Shown one piece after another: positions 1-6,116 of a DNA stretch of 6,730 nt; position 1 is the first letter of the stretch, and each line of letters starts with the position of its first letter. The stretch is from Deltaproteobacteria bacterium (GTDB lineage: Bacteria > Desulfobacterota > Binatia > UBA9968 > CAXXLF01). A program made the position numbers and the translations under genes. The stretch covers positions 1 to 6,730 of the forward strand of contig JACZXR010000136.1 of NCBI GenBank assembly GCA_022571535.1, read 5' to 3'. Under the pieces are notes generated by a model. It was not told where the DNA came from. It did not search any database and saw only the letters and a list, made by a program, of their open reading frames with translations.

Positions 1-361
1 CGGTAAACCCGGGTATCAGTTCAGGTGCAGTACGCATCCCAAGAGAGATAATCAGATAGTCGTACGGAATTCTCGTACCGTCAAGCACCACTTGCTGGCC
101 AGCAGGGTCTATTCCGAGGATCTCGGCCTGAAGCACTTTGACGTTACGTCGCTCAAGATTCTTAAGCTTTCTCATGATGTCCTCGGGGCGGCGCTGGCCC
201 ACCATCATGAAGAGAAATCCCGGCATGAAGATATGATCGGCGCGCCGATCGATCAGTATGATGTCATGCCCTGTGCCAATGGCACGACCCAGCTTGGTTG
301 CAGTGACGATACCCCCACTTCCGCCTCCGAGGACTACGATCTGTTTTCGCCCGTTAGTCAC
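1..361 (-). CDS. NAD(P)/FAD-dependent oxidoreductase, sulfide:quinone reductase-like, N-terminal part (3' end beyond window)
   Basis: About 120 N-terminal residues of a two-dinucleotide-fold flavoprotein are visible; the rest lies beyond position 1. Seen: a first beta strand and FAD-binding loop GGGSGG (residues 12-17), an acidic residue ending the second strand (ILID, D38), the stretch HIFMPGF (43-49) followed by G55, and the second FAD motif YDYLIISLG (100-108). The H-x-F-x-P-x-F pattern is typical of the sulfide:quinone oxidoreductase / flavocytochrome c sulfide dehydrogenase group within the NDH-2 superfamily. Those enzymes pass electrons from sulfide to quinone or cytochrome at the membrane face. 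The redox cysteines that would distinguish SQR from other relatives lie outside the window (no Cys in the visible part), so the substrate is open. The start is taken as GTG at 361, because an in-frame stop lies at 389-391 and AGGAAGG sits 9 nt upstream. It follows the 70-residue gene by 32 nt and is probably cotranscribed with it. Confidence 0.85.
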   Translation of the reverse strand, partial: MTNGRKQIVVLGGGSGGIVTATKLGRAIGTGHDIILIDRRADHIFMPGFLFMMVGQRRPEDIMRKLKNLERRNVKVLQAEILGIDPAGQQVVLDGTRIPYDYLIISLGMRTAPELIPGFT

Positions 362-370
362 GCTCCCAGT

Positions 371-377
371 CCTTCCT
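371..377 (-). promoter_or_regulatory. Ribosome binding site fixing the GTG start of the SQR-like gene
   Basis: On the minus strand this reads AGGAAGG, 9 nt before a GTG codon at 361-359. No in-frame ATG lies between this GTG and the upstream stop at 389-391, so the site supports a GTG start. Confidence 0.6.
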
Positions 378-393
378 GTGCCTGATCCTCAAG

Positions 394-606
394 TCAGTTG
401 GATCCACCTTTGCCCCTACGCAATGATTTCACTGCCAAACCCCGAAGGTTCCTCAGCCGCTGTTCCCTCCACATCACCTGCTCTGCCTTACCCTCGTCGT
501 TCAGCTCTCGGCCAAATTCCGAGGTCCCTCTCAGAATGAATAGCACTGCAACATCAGATGCGGCCTTTGCATGTTCCATGAGCCATTGGGCAAATTTCTT
601 TAGCAT
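394..606 (-). CDS. Small basic protein of unknown function (70 aa)
   Basis: I do not recognise this protein. It is 70 residues long. The N-terminal half (residues 1-30, beginning MLKKFAQWLMEHAKAASDVA) looks like an amphipathic or weakly hydrophobic helix, ending in a short hydrophobic run VAVLFIL (19-25). The middle is polar and charged, and the C-terminal tail is strongly basic (RLRNLRGLAVKSLRRGKGG). No cysteines, no metal motif and no convincing transmembrane segment are seen. It is believed real because a near-perfect Shine-Dalgarno AAGGAGGGG lies just upstream and because it sits 32 nt before the SQR-like flavoprotein in the same direction. It could be a small membrane-associated or partner protein of that flavoprotein, but this is only suggested by position. 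The 104-nt gap to the DapA-like gene leaves open whether it belongs to the same transcript. Confidence 0.7.
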   Translation of the reverse strand: MLKKFAQWLMEHAKAASDVAVLFILRGTSEFGRELNDEGKAEQVMWREQRLRNLRGLAVKSLRRGKGGSN

Positions 607-609
607 TGT

Positions 610-618
610 CCCCTCCTT
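610..618 (-). promoter_or_regulatory. Strong ribosome binding site of the 70-aa gene
   Basis: On the minus strand this reads AAGGAGGGG, ending 3 nt before the ATG at 606 (the AAGGAGG core is 5 nt away). It is the main evidence that the small downstream frame is translated. Confidence 0.7.
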
Positions 619-710
619 ACCCCCGTCAACTATTTAGGAGCGATAGACTCTCAGGGTGACTCAAACGGGTCGACAGATTTCCTTGATAGGTTACCCAGAG
701 GCTCTCACTG

Positions 711-1679
711 CTAGCGCAGAAACGTGTCTTCCTGGTCCAAGCCGGCGGCGGCCTCACGGAATTCTAGCGAGGCGGGAATGCCCTCTCCCAGAATCCCAAT
801 CTGGCGGAGGAACTGGCCAATCTGGGCATGGTCTCGCGGGGTAACCGGAGAATATGGCCGGGCAGGATCGCCTAAATTGATGCCGAAGTGCCTCATGGCT
901 GACTTCATAACAGGCGGTAAACCATAAGCGGCCCACTTTCCAGGGAAAAGGGAGAAAAACCGATGCCAATACCGTGCACGATCCAGATCACCGTCGCGGT
1001 ATGCCCGGACAACCTGGGCGCCTATCCGAGTCCCTGGGGGAGGCATCGTAGCGCCGGAGCCACCCATCATCAAAGTCGCCAACAATGGTTGCATAGTGGT
1101 GAAATAGTGACCCTTGCCAGCCAACTCGACCTGTTCGACGAGCCTGGATATCTTCGTGATGTCGCGCGAGCTTTCCTTAAAGTACTGAACGTTGTAGAGG
1201 TCGCTAAGCTTCACAAAGGTTTCGATCGGCGGGTCTGCACCGGGCCCAGGGTTGTGGTAGACAACGACCGGGAGAGGGCTTGCTGACGCTATTTCATTAT
1301 AGTACTCCATTAGCTCTGCAATGGTCGGCTGACCACCCCAGGAGCGAAGCGGCATCAGCACCTGTATCAAGTCGGCTCCAACGCTGGCGGCAAAATCAGC
1401 AAGCACGATGACTTCACGAGGAGAGGGGCACGAGACGCCAAGGATTACAGGTATGCGCTTGCCTACCATCTCTGTCCCTCGGCGCATTAGCTCTTTTCGA
1501 TCCTCCATGGATATCATCGTGTACTCCGCGGCCTCAACTGCTGCGATGGAAATAGCATCGCAGTCTGCCACAATGAAGTCGATTTCCCGTTCCAACGCGT
1601 CATAGTTGATACGTTCGTCTTGCGTAAACGGTGTGAGACAAGCCCCAATGATACCGTTTATTGGCCGAGCCAGTGGCAT
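711..1679 (-). CDS. Dihydrodipicolinate synthase (DapA) superfamily lyase/hydratase, not a true DapA
   Basis: A 322-residue TIM-barrel protein of the class I (Schiff-base) aldolase family that includes DapA, NanA and hydratase-aldolases. Seen: N-terminal GIIGACLTPF, IPVILGVS (76-83), the base tyrosine in VVVYHNPG (Y141) and the Schiff-base lysine in YFKESS (K168), followed by a glycine-rich MGGSGAT (205-211). By hand alignment to E. coli DapA, the pyruvate-binding GTTGE motif is replaced by VEAAE (48-52), the Tyr107 position is Arg (112), and the Arg138 position is Pro (146). Lysine-biosynthesis activity is therefore unlikely; a lyase or hydratase acting on a larger keto acid is more plausible. 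The C-terminus runs about 25 residues beyond the usual 290-300. The ATG at 1679 has AAGGAG (1686-1691) 6 nt upstream. It lies 22 nt after the cyclase gene, so the two are almost certainly cotranscribed. Confidence 0.9.
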   Translation of the reverse strand: MPLARPINGIIGACLTPFTQDERINYDALEREIDFIVADCDAISIAAVEAAEYTMISMEDRKELMRRGTEMVGKRIPVILGVSCPSPREVIVLADFAASVGADLIQVLMPLRSWGGQPTIAELMEYYNEIASASPLPVVVYHNPGPGADPPIETFVKLSDLYNVQYFKESSRDITKISRLVEQVELAGKGHYFTTMQPLLATLMMGGSGATMPPPGTRIGAQVVRAYRDGDLDRARYWHRFFSLFPGKWAAYGLPPVMKSAMRHFGINLGDPARPYSPVTPRDHAQIGQFLRQIGILGEGIPASLEFREAAAGLDQEDTFLR

Positions 1680-1701
1680 GGAATTCTCCTTAATAATTTG
1701 A

Positions 1702-2358
1702 CTAATTCAGAATTTCCGCAACAATCCGTGCATGTCCCGCGTCGCTTCCCTTCACCTTCAGAGGAAGGGCCAAGATTCGACTCTTTTTTCCAGCGACCTT
1801 GCCCAGATTCGCCACGTTTTCAGCGATCAGAACACCGTTCCCCAGCAGAATCCTGTGCACAGGATATTCGAACCCTTTCTGTCGCATAGGCGTGGGAAGA
1901 TCCACCGTAATGCAATCAATTCCTAATAGCTTAACTCCCTTTCCAACAATCCACTCTGCGGCATCTATGGAGAGATAAGGGTGGATGTTGTAGTCAGGGC
2001 TTTCGAACTTCTCGTCCCAACCTGTAAAGAGCATCAGGATGTCTCCCCTGCTTACGGGAACTCCTGAGTCCTCCAGATCCCGTGCTGTTACCTCCTCCCC
2101 TCCCCTCTTCTTCACCGGGATAATAGCTCCTGGTCCGACAAAGTCCTCCAAAGGGATCTCTTCAATCGACTTTCCGTTATCAATAATATGCACCGGCGCA
2201 TCCACGTGAGTCCCGGCGTGACAGGCAAGGGAGATCTCAGTCACATTTAATGGGTGACCTTTCTCCAGGCTGAGGCACCTATGGACATGGACATCCGGCA
2301 GCACGGGTATCTTCGGCATCCCATCATAGATCACCCGTGAGAGATCAATCATTTCCAT
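1702..2358 (-). CDS. Cyclase family protein (kynurenine formamidase / isatin hydrolase-like metal hydrolase)
   Basis: A 218-residue protein of the cyclase family (PF04199), near the usual length of 200-260. The signature H-x-G-T-H-x-D-x-P-x-H is complete as HAGTHVDAPVH (47-57), giving the usual Zn/Mn ligands. Further family features are GDILMLFTGW (105-114), GIDCITVD (146-153), H168 in VHRILLGNGV, and IAENVANL (178-185) with the late conserved Glu. Characterised members hydrolyse N-formylkynurenine, or the lactam of isatin, so a hydrolytic step on an amide, lactam or lactone is expected; the protein is probably cytoplasmic. The start is ATG at 2358. A G-rich, weak ribosome site (GGGTAGGGGG, 2369-2378) stands 10 nt upstream, whereas the second Met (residue 3) would be too far from it. 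It follows the amidohydrolase by 117 nt and precedes the DapA-like gene by 22 nt. Confidence 0.92.
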   Translation of the reverse strand: MEMIDLSRVIYDGMPKIPVLPDVHVHRCLSLEKGHPLNVTEISLACHAGTHVDAPVHIIDNGKSIEEIPLEDFVGPGAIIPVKKRGGEEVTARDLEDSGVPVSRGDILMLFTGWDEKFESPDYNIHPYLSIDAAEWIVGKGVKLLGIDCITVDLPTPMRQKGFEYPVHRILLGNGVLIAENVANLGKVAGKKSRILALPLKVKGSDAGHARIVAEILN

Positions 2359-2475
2359 TTAGTTTGAACCCCCTACCCATACGGTTTTTTGCCCGAAGCA
2401 AGGCGAGTCATAGTAAGCGTTTCGCTGCCAAGCTCTGTTTTTTTATATTCCGATCATCAGGTGACTGCTTGAGGG

Positions 2476-3498
2476 CTAACTCAGGTTGTAGAAGCGCCGT
2501 GCGTTTTCCCCTAAAATATTCCTTTTCGCTTCCAGGGAAAGTTCTTCCCTCTGCCAGATGAGCACCCCAGACTCTGGCCAGCTCATGTCCCAGTGAGGAT
2601 AGTCTGAGGCATACATGAATCTCTCCGAGCCGATCTCCCCCACTACGTATCCCAGAGTCTTCTCCTCCGGCTCGCAGCCATAGTAGAATTGCTCGCTGCT
2701 CAGATACTCGCTCGGTCTCTTTTTGCAGAGCGGGGCTTCTACCTTCCCGCGCTTTTCCCATTCTTCGTCCATGCGCTCCATCCAGTAGGGAAGCCACCCG
2801 CAACCGATTTCTAAGTAGGCCAGCTTGAGCTTTGGAAAGAGCTCGGGGATGCCACCGAAGATCATGCCCGTTAGCTGCCTCAGCACGGGAAAAGGATGAC
2901 CCGTGGTGTGAATGCAGATGAACTGATCGAAGATCTCGCTGCCCGCCTCATCCCCCCCAAAGGCGTGAATAGCCAGAGGGGCTCCCAACCGCTGTGCCTC
3001 TTCGTAGAGCGGATAGAATTCCGGATTACCAAAATTCTTGCTATGTGCCTGGGCTGCCAGCATCCCGCCGCAAAGACCCAATTTCGTCACGGCCCGGTTC
3101 AGTTCTTTCGCCGCTTCATCAGGACTGTAAATCGGGAGGTTGGCCACCGCTTTGAGACGAGGGGAGACCTTGCAATAATCGGCGATATAATCATCGTAGG
3201 CACGGCACAAAGCCGCTGCATAAGCGGGCTCCCGAACTCTCCCGATGCCTAGACCGGCTGTGGGATAGAGCACTGCCGTGGCGATCTCCTGCTTGTCCAT
3301 CGCAGCCAGCCTCTCCTCGTGTTTAACTCCGGAATGGCCCAGAGTCCCCCCCAGGCTCCTGTCATAGGTCTCGCGTGGAATATACGGGGGCCTGCGGCTT
3401 CGAAATGGCTCTGCTAGATAGGGCTGAATCAACTCATCATGATCCCGGGCATGGGCATCGGAGTCGATAACCTCAATAACATCTTTCATCCTATCCAT
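2476..3498 (-). CDS. Amidohydrolase-2 family protein (ACMSD / gamma-resorcylate decarboxylase-like)
   Basis: A 340-residue TIM-barrel metal enzyme of the amidohydrolase_2 family (PF04909), whose members are mainly non-oxidative decarboxylases or C-C hydrolases acting on aromatic-derived acids (ACMSD, gamma-resorcylate decarboxylase, PicC). Seen: the first-strand metal motif as DSDAH (12-16, where D14 and H16 fit the usual [D/E/H]-x-H), a second ligand His in LAIHAFGG (H178), HPFP (201-204), the strand LAYLEIGCGWLPYWMERMD (226-244) typical of the group, and the catalytic Asp in YASDYPHWD (D299). A long loop between residues 35 and 65 is rich in Pro, Arg and Gly. The start is ATG at 3498, with AAGGAGGG (3505-3512) 6 nt upstream; the second Met at residue 4 is less well placed. 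It lies 140 nt after ubiD-like and 117 nt before the cyclase gene. Substrate and choice between decarboxylase and hydrolase cannot be read from sequence. Confidence 0.9.
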   Translation of the reverse strand: MDRMKDVIEVIDSDAHARDHDELIQPYLAEPFRSRRPPYIPRETYDRSLGGTLGHSGVKHEERLAAMDKQEIATAVLYPTAGLGIGRVREPAYAAALCRAYDDYIADYCKVSPRLKAVANLPIYSPDEAAKELNRAVTKLGLCGGMLAAQAHSKNFGNPEFYPLYEEAQRLGAPLAIHAFGGDEAGSEIFDQFICIHTTGHPFPVLRQLTGMIFGGIPELFPKLKLAYLEIGCGWLPYWMERMDEEWEKRGKVEAPLCKKRPSEYLSSEQFYYGCEPEEKTLGYVVGEIGSERFMYASDYPHWDMSWPESGVLIWQREELSLEAKRNILGENARRFYNLS

Positions 3499-3567
3499 AT
3501 TGATCCCTCCTTGATTATTAGAGCCCGTGGCTAAAAATCCGTTTCAACTATGCTAATCGGTATCCCC

Positions 3568-3627
3568 GCAAAACTATCACGACACCATTGGAAGTCAAAT
3601 GCATCTGTCACCCAGGCACAGTTTTGC
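3568..3627. repeat. Dispersed inverted repeat in the gap between ubiD-like and amidohydrolase genes
   Basis: GCAAAACT at 3568-3575 is matched by its exact reverse complement AGTTTTGC at 3620-3627, with 44 bp between the arms; one mismatch extends each arm to 10 bp. The right arm is also part of a small hairpin (GGCA 3615-3618 / TGCC 3625-3628) just past the ubiD-like stop codon. There is no T-run, so it is not an ordinary terminator. The arms could be two operator half-sites controlling the downstream genes, but an 8-bp match in 140 bp has a fair chance of being accidental. Confidence 0.25.
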
Positions 3628-3638
3628 CGCACCCTTCC

Positions 3639-5018
3639 CTATTTCAAATAATCCTCAAGCCTCATGGTGTTCCACAGTTGTTCGTCAGGCTCGATCTTTA
3701 TCTCAAAATCCTTTTCCACCGGTTTGGTAGCATCGATGATCAGCCGGGTGGTCATAGGGCCGCGTCCCGTACGCCCCTCATTGTAAGAGACAGGGTCCAG
3801 ATGGGCCCCCTTGATTCCAGGCAGTATCAGCAGATCCTCGTCCGCAATCATCCTGGTACTGATGGCCCACATGACCTCGCGCTCGTTGTATATGTCGACG
3901 TCGTCGTCCACGACCACTACCGTCTTGCCATAGTTGTCGGCTACAGCAACCAACGCAGCCTGCTTCGCCTCGCCCGGCACCCTCTGCTTCATGGATAGGT
4001 ACGTGCCCAGCCATCCGTTGAGTGTGACCGCCTTGAGGGTTGGAAATTGGGCCTTGAGATTATCGAACATGGCTACCTGCGCCATCATGCTGGCAGACAA
4101 GCTGTGCTCTTGATGGGCCGAGTCCAGATGGTGGTAGATGGCATCCTTGCGCATCGTTATGGCCGTGACCTGGATGACATAACAGGGCTTATTGCCCTCG
4201 CCATAGTAGCCAAGGTACTCAGCATATGGACCATCCGTGGCCATAGTCTTCGGATCGATGATCCCTTCGATGACTACTTCAGCTTGGGAAGGGATTGGGA
4301 GGTCCACGGTTTCCCCGCGTGTAACCTCCAGAGGCTCTCCCAGATAGCCTCCCATCAAGTCCAGTTCGGTGACCTGTCTGGCGAGCGATGCCTGCACCAC
4401 TGCGGAATGATGACCAATAACGAGCGCAACCTCCATGGACCGGCCAAGTTCGACATTGCGCCGGGCGATATAGGCAGTGTCATTCCCGGGATTGATCATG
4501 CATCCCAGGCGGTTTTTCCCCATCACGAGGTGACGGTAGACCCCCGCGTTGGCCACGCCCGTATCCGGCCATTTGGTAATCATAAAACCCGCACCAATAT
4601 ATTTCCCGGCATCAAGCTTGGAATTGTGAATAATGGGCAAGACGCTCAAGTCGACCTCTTCCTTCAGGAGTTTTACCTCCTTTATGGGCGCCTCGGAGGC
4701 CTGCACCCATGTGGGTTTTTTCTTACCGGCAGCCTTCTTTCTTACAACGTCATAGACCTCTTCCCGGCTCATCCGATTCGGATCGCAACCAAGCCCCAGG
4801 GCCAGAGTTTTGAAGCTCCCGAACAGATTAGTCACCAAGGGAAGGCTGCTTCCCTTGATCTCCGGACAATATATGACTGGGTTTCGACCTTCCGCGGCAA
4901 GTTTCTGCTGGATGATGCTCACTTCGAGATACGGATCGAGCGGTCGCTTCACCTCCACATAGTATTCCGGTCCTGCCTGCTTGGCAGCATGAAGGTAATC
5001 CCTGAGGCTCTTGTTCAT
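3639..5018 (-). CDS. UbiD family prenyl-FMN-dependent decarboxylase
   Basis: A 459-residue protein of the UbiD family (PF01977), close to the usual 440-500. These enzymes reversibly decarboxylate aromatic, heteroaromatic or alpha,beta-unsaturated acids using prenylated FMN made by UbiX; no ubiX is in this window. Seen: NAGVYRH (157-163), where N157 and R162 fit the metal-ligand Asn and cofactor-contacting Arg; VTELDLMGG (216-224) with E218 fitting the metal-ligand Glu; the DGPYAEYLGYY motif (262-272); DAIYHH (292-297); and the C-terminal VVVVDDDVDIYN (367-378) with MWAISTRM (383-390). Two deviations stand out: the first acid of the usual EGPxGE is Asp (D262), and N179 seems to occupy the place of a metal-ligand His. 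The second acid, E267, is kept. The start is ATG at 5018, with AGAGGAG (5026-5032) 7 nt upstream. It follows the LLM gene by 40 nt, so the two are likely cotranscribed. Confidence 0.94.
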   Translation of the reverse strand: MNKSLRDYLHAAKQAGPEYYVEVKRPLDPYLEVSIIQQKLAAEGRNPVIYCPEIKGSSLPLVTNLFGSFKTLALGLGCDPNRMSREEVYDVVRKKAAGKKKPTWVQASEAPIKEVKLLKEEVDLSVLPIIHNSKLDAGKYIGAGFMITKWPDTGVANAGVYRHLVMGKNRLGCMINPGNDTAYIARRNVELGRSMEVALVIGHHSAVVQASLARQVTELDLMGGYLGEPLEVTRGETVDLPIPSQAEVVIEGIIDPKTMATDGPYAEYLGYYGEGNKPCYVIQVTAITMRKDAIYHHLDSAHQEHSLSASMMAQVAMFDNLKAQFPTLKAVTLNGWLGTYLSMKQRVPGEAKQAALVAVADNYGKTVVVVDDDVDIYNEREVMWAISTRMIADEDLLILPGIKGAHLDPVSYNEGRTGRGPMTTRLIIDATKPVEKDFEIKIEPDEQLWNTMRLEDYLK

Positions 5019-5058
5019 TGAAGCACTCCTCTAATTTCCAATTCTGCAATTATCCCTG

Positions 5059-6057
5059 TCAGCCGGACCTTCCCTGATGGAGATTCAGGAGAGGCAAGAC
5101 TTCATCAATAAACCGGTGCACCTGGCCAATCTGATCACGAGAGGTAAAACGCAGCACGGGAGTTGTGATACCCATGTCGATCCAGTCTTGGATAAGACCC
5201 GCACATTGCTCTGGGGGACCATGAGCTAGCCACACGTTGATCAGCTCTTCCGTCGGCCAGCTTGGTCCGTAGTAGTGATTAAAGTAAAATTTCGATTCCT
5301 CATAGGCTACTCGCCTGCTGTCGTTTATATTGACCATCCCGTGAATCGAGGTCTCAAAGCTTCCCAGATCTCGCCCGCTCTTTTCCGCGAGTTGCTGTAT
5401 GAGATCCCAGCGTCGGCGGAACTCCTCTTGAGTTACGACATCTGTGAGATAACCGTCAGCCAGAGTCGCCACACGCCTCATTGCTCGCTCAACTCCGATG
5501 TCACCGATTCTCGTCCTGTCCGGGTTTACCGCGATCCAGATTGGACAGGGCTTCTGGATCGGCTTTGGCACAACCCGGTAACCCTCCAGGGTATAAAACC
5601 TCCCCTTGTGATTCACCTCTTCATCACCCCATAGCTCTCTTAGAAGCCCGATCCCCTCCTTGAGTCGTTCCACCCGTTCCCTTGGCTTGACCCCGAAGGC
5701 CCTGAGCTCGGCCTCATCACCTCCTCCGATGCAGACCGCAAGAAGAGTTCTTCCCTTGGAGACCTGATCCAGGCTTGCCCACTGGATTGCCAGGAGTACG
5801 GGATGACGGAGTGGAAAACTGGCCATGCATATTGTTCCAAGGCGGACTTTCTGGGTGCGAGCCGCAATAGCGGAGAGCAACACAATAGCCTCAAGACGGG
5901 GCTTGTGAATAAGGCTGTCTCCAACCCAGACCGAGTCGAACACACCGGACTTTTCGGCCAGTATGGAAGCTTCCATAAGGGCATCCACTGAAGTGAGATC
6001 AAATAGGATCCCACGGTTTGGAAGACTCAGACCCCACCGAATAGGTAAGTTTCGCAT
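5059..6057 (-). CDS. LLM class flavin- or F420-dependent oxidoreductase (luciferase-like)
   Basis: A 332-residue TIM-barrel of the bacterial luciferase-like family (PF00296). Seen: the opening strand RWGLSLPN (7-14), DSVWVGDSLI (41-50), the second helix-strand RTQKVRLGT (67-75), the segment FPLRHPVLLA with QWASLDQVSKGR (81-103) that lines the flavin pocket, a glycine turn IGGG (110-113), and PIWIAVNPD (172-180) before the last barrel half. Members use FMNH2 for oxygen insertion or coenzyme F420 for hydride transfer; neither choice can be fixed by eye, although the G-T-x(4)-FPLRHP layout resembles F420-type members. The C-terminal region (255-285) carries an aromatic insert with FYFNHYYG. The start is ATG at 6057 because a TAG codon in the same frame immediately precedes it (6060-6058); a weak GGAAG ribosome site is nearby. 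It lies 59 nt after the molybdenum subunit and 40 nt before ubiD-like. Confidence 0.92.
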   Translation of the reverse strand: MRNLPIRWGLSLPNRGILFDLTSVDALMEASILAEKSGVFDSVWVGDSLIHKPRLEAIVLLSAIAARTQKVRLGTICMASFPLRHPVLLAIQWASLDQVSKGRTLLAVCIGGGDEAELRAFGVKPRERVERLKEGIGLLRELWGDEEVNHKGRFYTLEGYRVVPKPIQKPCPIWIAVNPDRTRIGDIGVERAMRRVATLADGYLTDVVTQEEFRRRWDLIQQLAEKSGRDLGSFETSIHGMVNINDSRRVAYEESKFYFNHYYGPSWPTEELINVWLAHGPPEQCAGLIQDWIDMGITTPVLRFTSRDQIGQVHRFIDEVLPLLNLHQGRSG

Positions 6058-6111
6058 CTATCTTCCAACGAAGCCGATTGCGGCGAGACTGAGCCGGCAG
6101 CGGTTTTCCAT
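6058..6111 (-). CDS. Possible 17-codon mini-ORF abutting the LLM gene start
   Basis: On the minus strand an ATG at 6111 opens a frame of 17 codons, MENRCRLSLAAIGFVGR, whose TAG stop directly adjoins the ATG of the LLM gene and lies in the same frame. It fills almost the whole gap after the molybdenum-subunit stop. A purine-rich stretch (AAGGAGAGAGAG) lies upstream, but 9 or more nt away and within the end of the previous gene, so initiation is uncertain. It may be a chance frame; if translated, it would couple translation into the LLM gene. Confidence 0.15.
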   Translation of the reverse strand: MENRCRLSLAAIGFVGR

Positions 6112-6116
6112 AGATA

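Noticed and set aside
607..710. Repeated GAGTC and the GGTAACC palindrome in the gap before the 70-aa gene
   Set aside because: The repeats are 5-7 bp and show no consistent spacing or stem; they are expected by chance.
711..1679. Annotation as dapA (lysine biosynthesis)
   Set aside because: The pyruvate-binding TT motif, Tyr107 and Arg138 equivalents are all missing, and the neighbourhood is catabolic.
2359..2475. Possible terminator or promoter in the 117-bp gap (A/T-runs, small hairpins TTGC-TTCGG-GCAA and AGCG-AAA-CGCT)
   Set aside because: Stems are only 4 bp, and the homopolymer runs are A-runs in the sense of transcription or are separated from the stems, so no intrinsic terminator is supported. 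No -35/-10 pair with proper spacing was found.
2408..2803. A 131-codon minus-strand frame
   Set aside because: It overlaps the amidohydrolase C-terminus in another frame; composition is low in structure and rich in Arg/Gly, and the real protein in the overlapping frame has conserved motifs.
3517..3547. Promoter-like TTGAAA (3542-3547) and TCTAAT (3517-3522) on the minus strand
   Set aside because: The spacer is 19 bp, and the expected transcription start would fall at or inside the AAGGAGGG ribosome site of the amidohydrolase, leaving almost no leader.
4047..5021. A 324-codon open frame on the plus strand
   Set aside because: It lies wholly antisense to the clear UbiD-family gene, begins with TTG, shows no recognisable domain, and its protein reads as the complement of UbiD codons.
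5640..6014. A 124-codon minus-strand frame inside the LLM gene
   Set aside because: It is an out-of-frame reading of the LLM N-terminal half, which has clear family motifs in its own frame.
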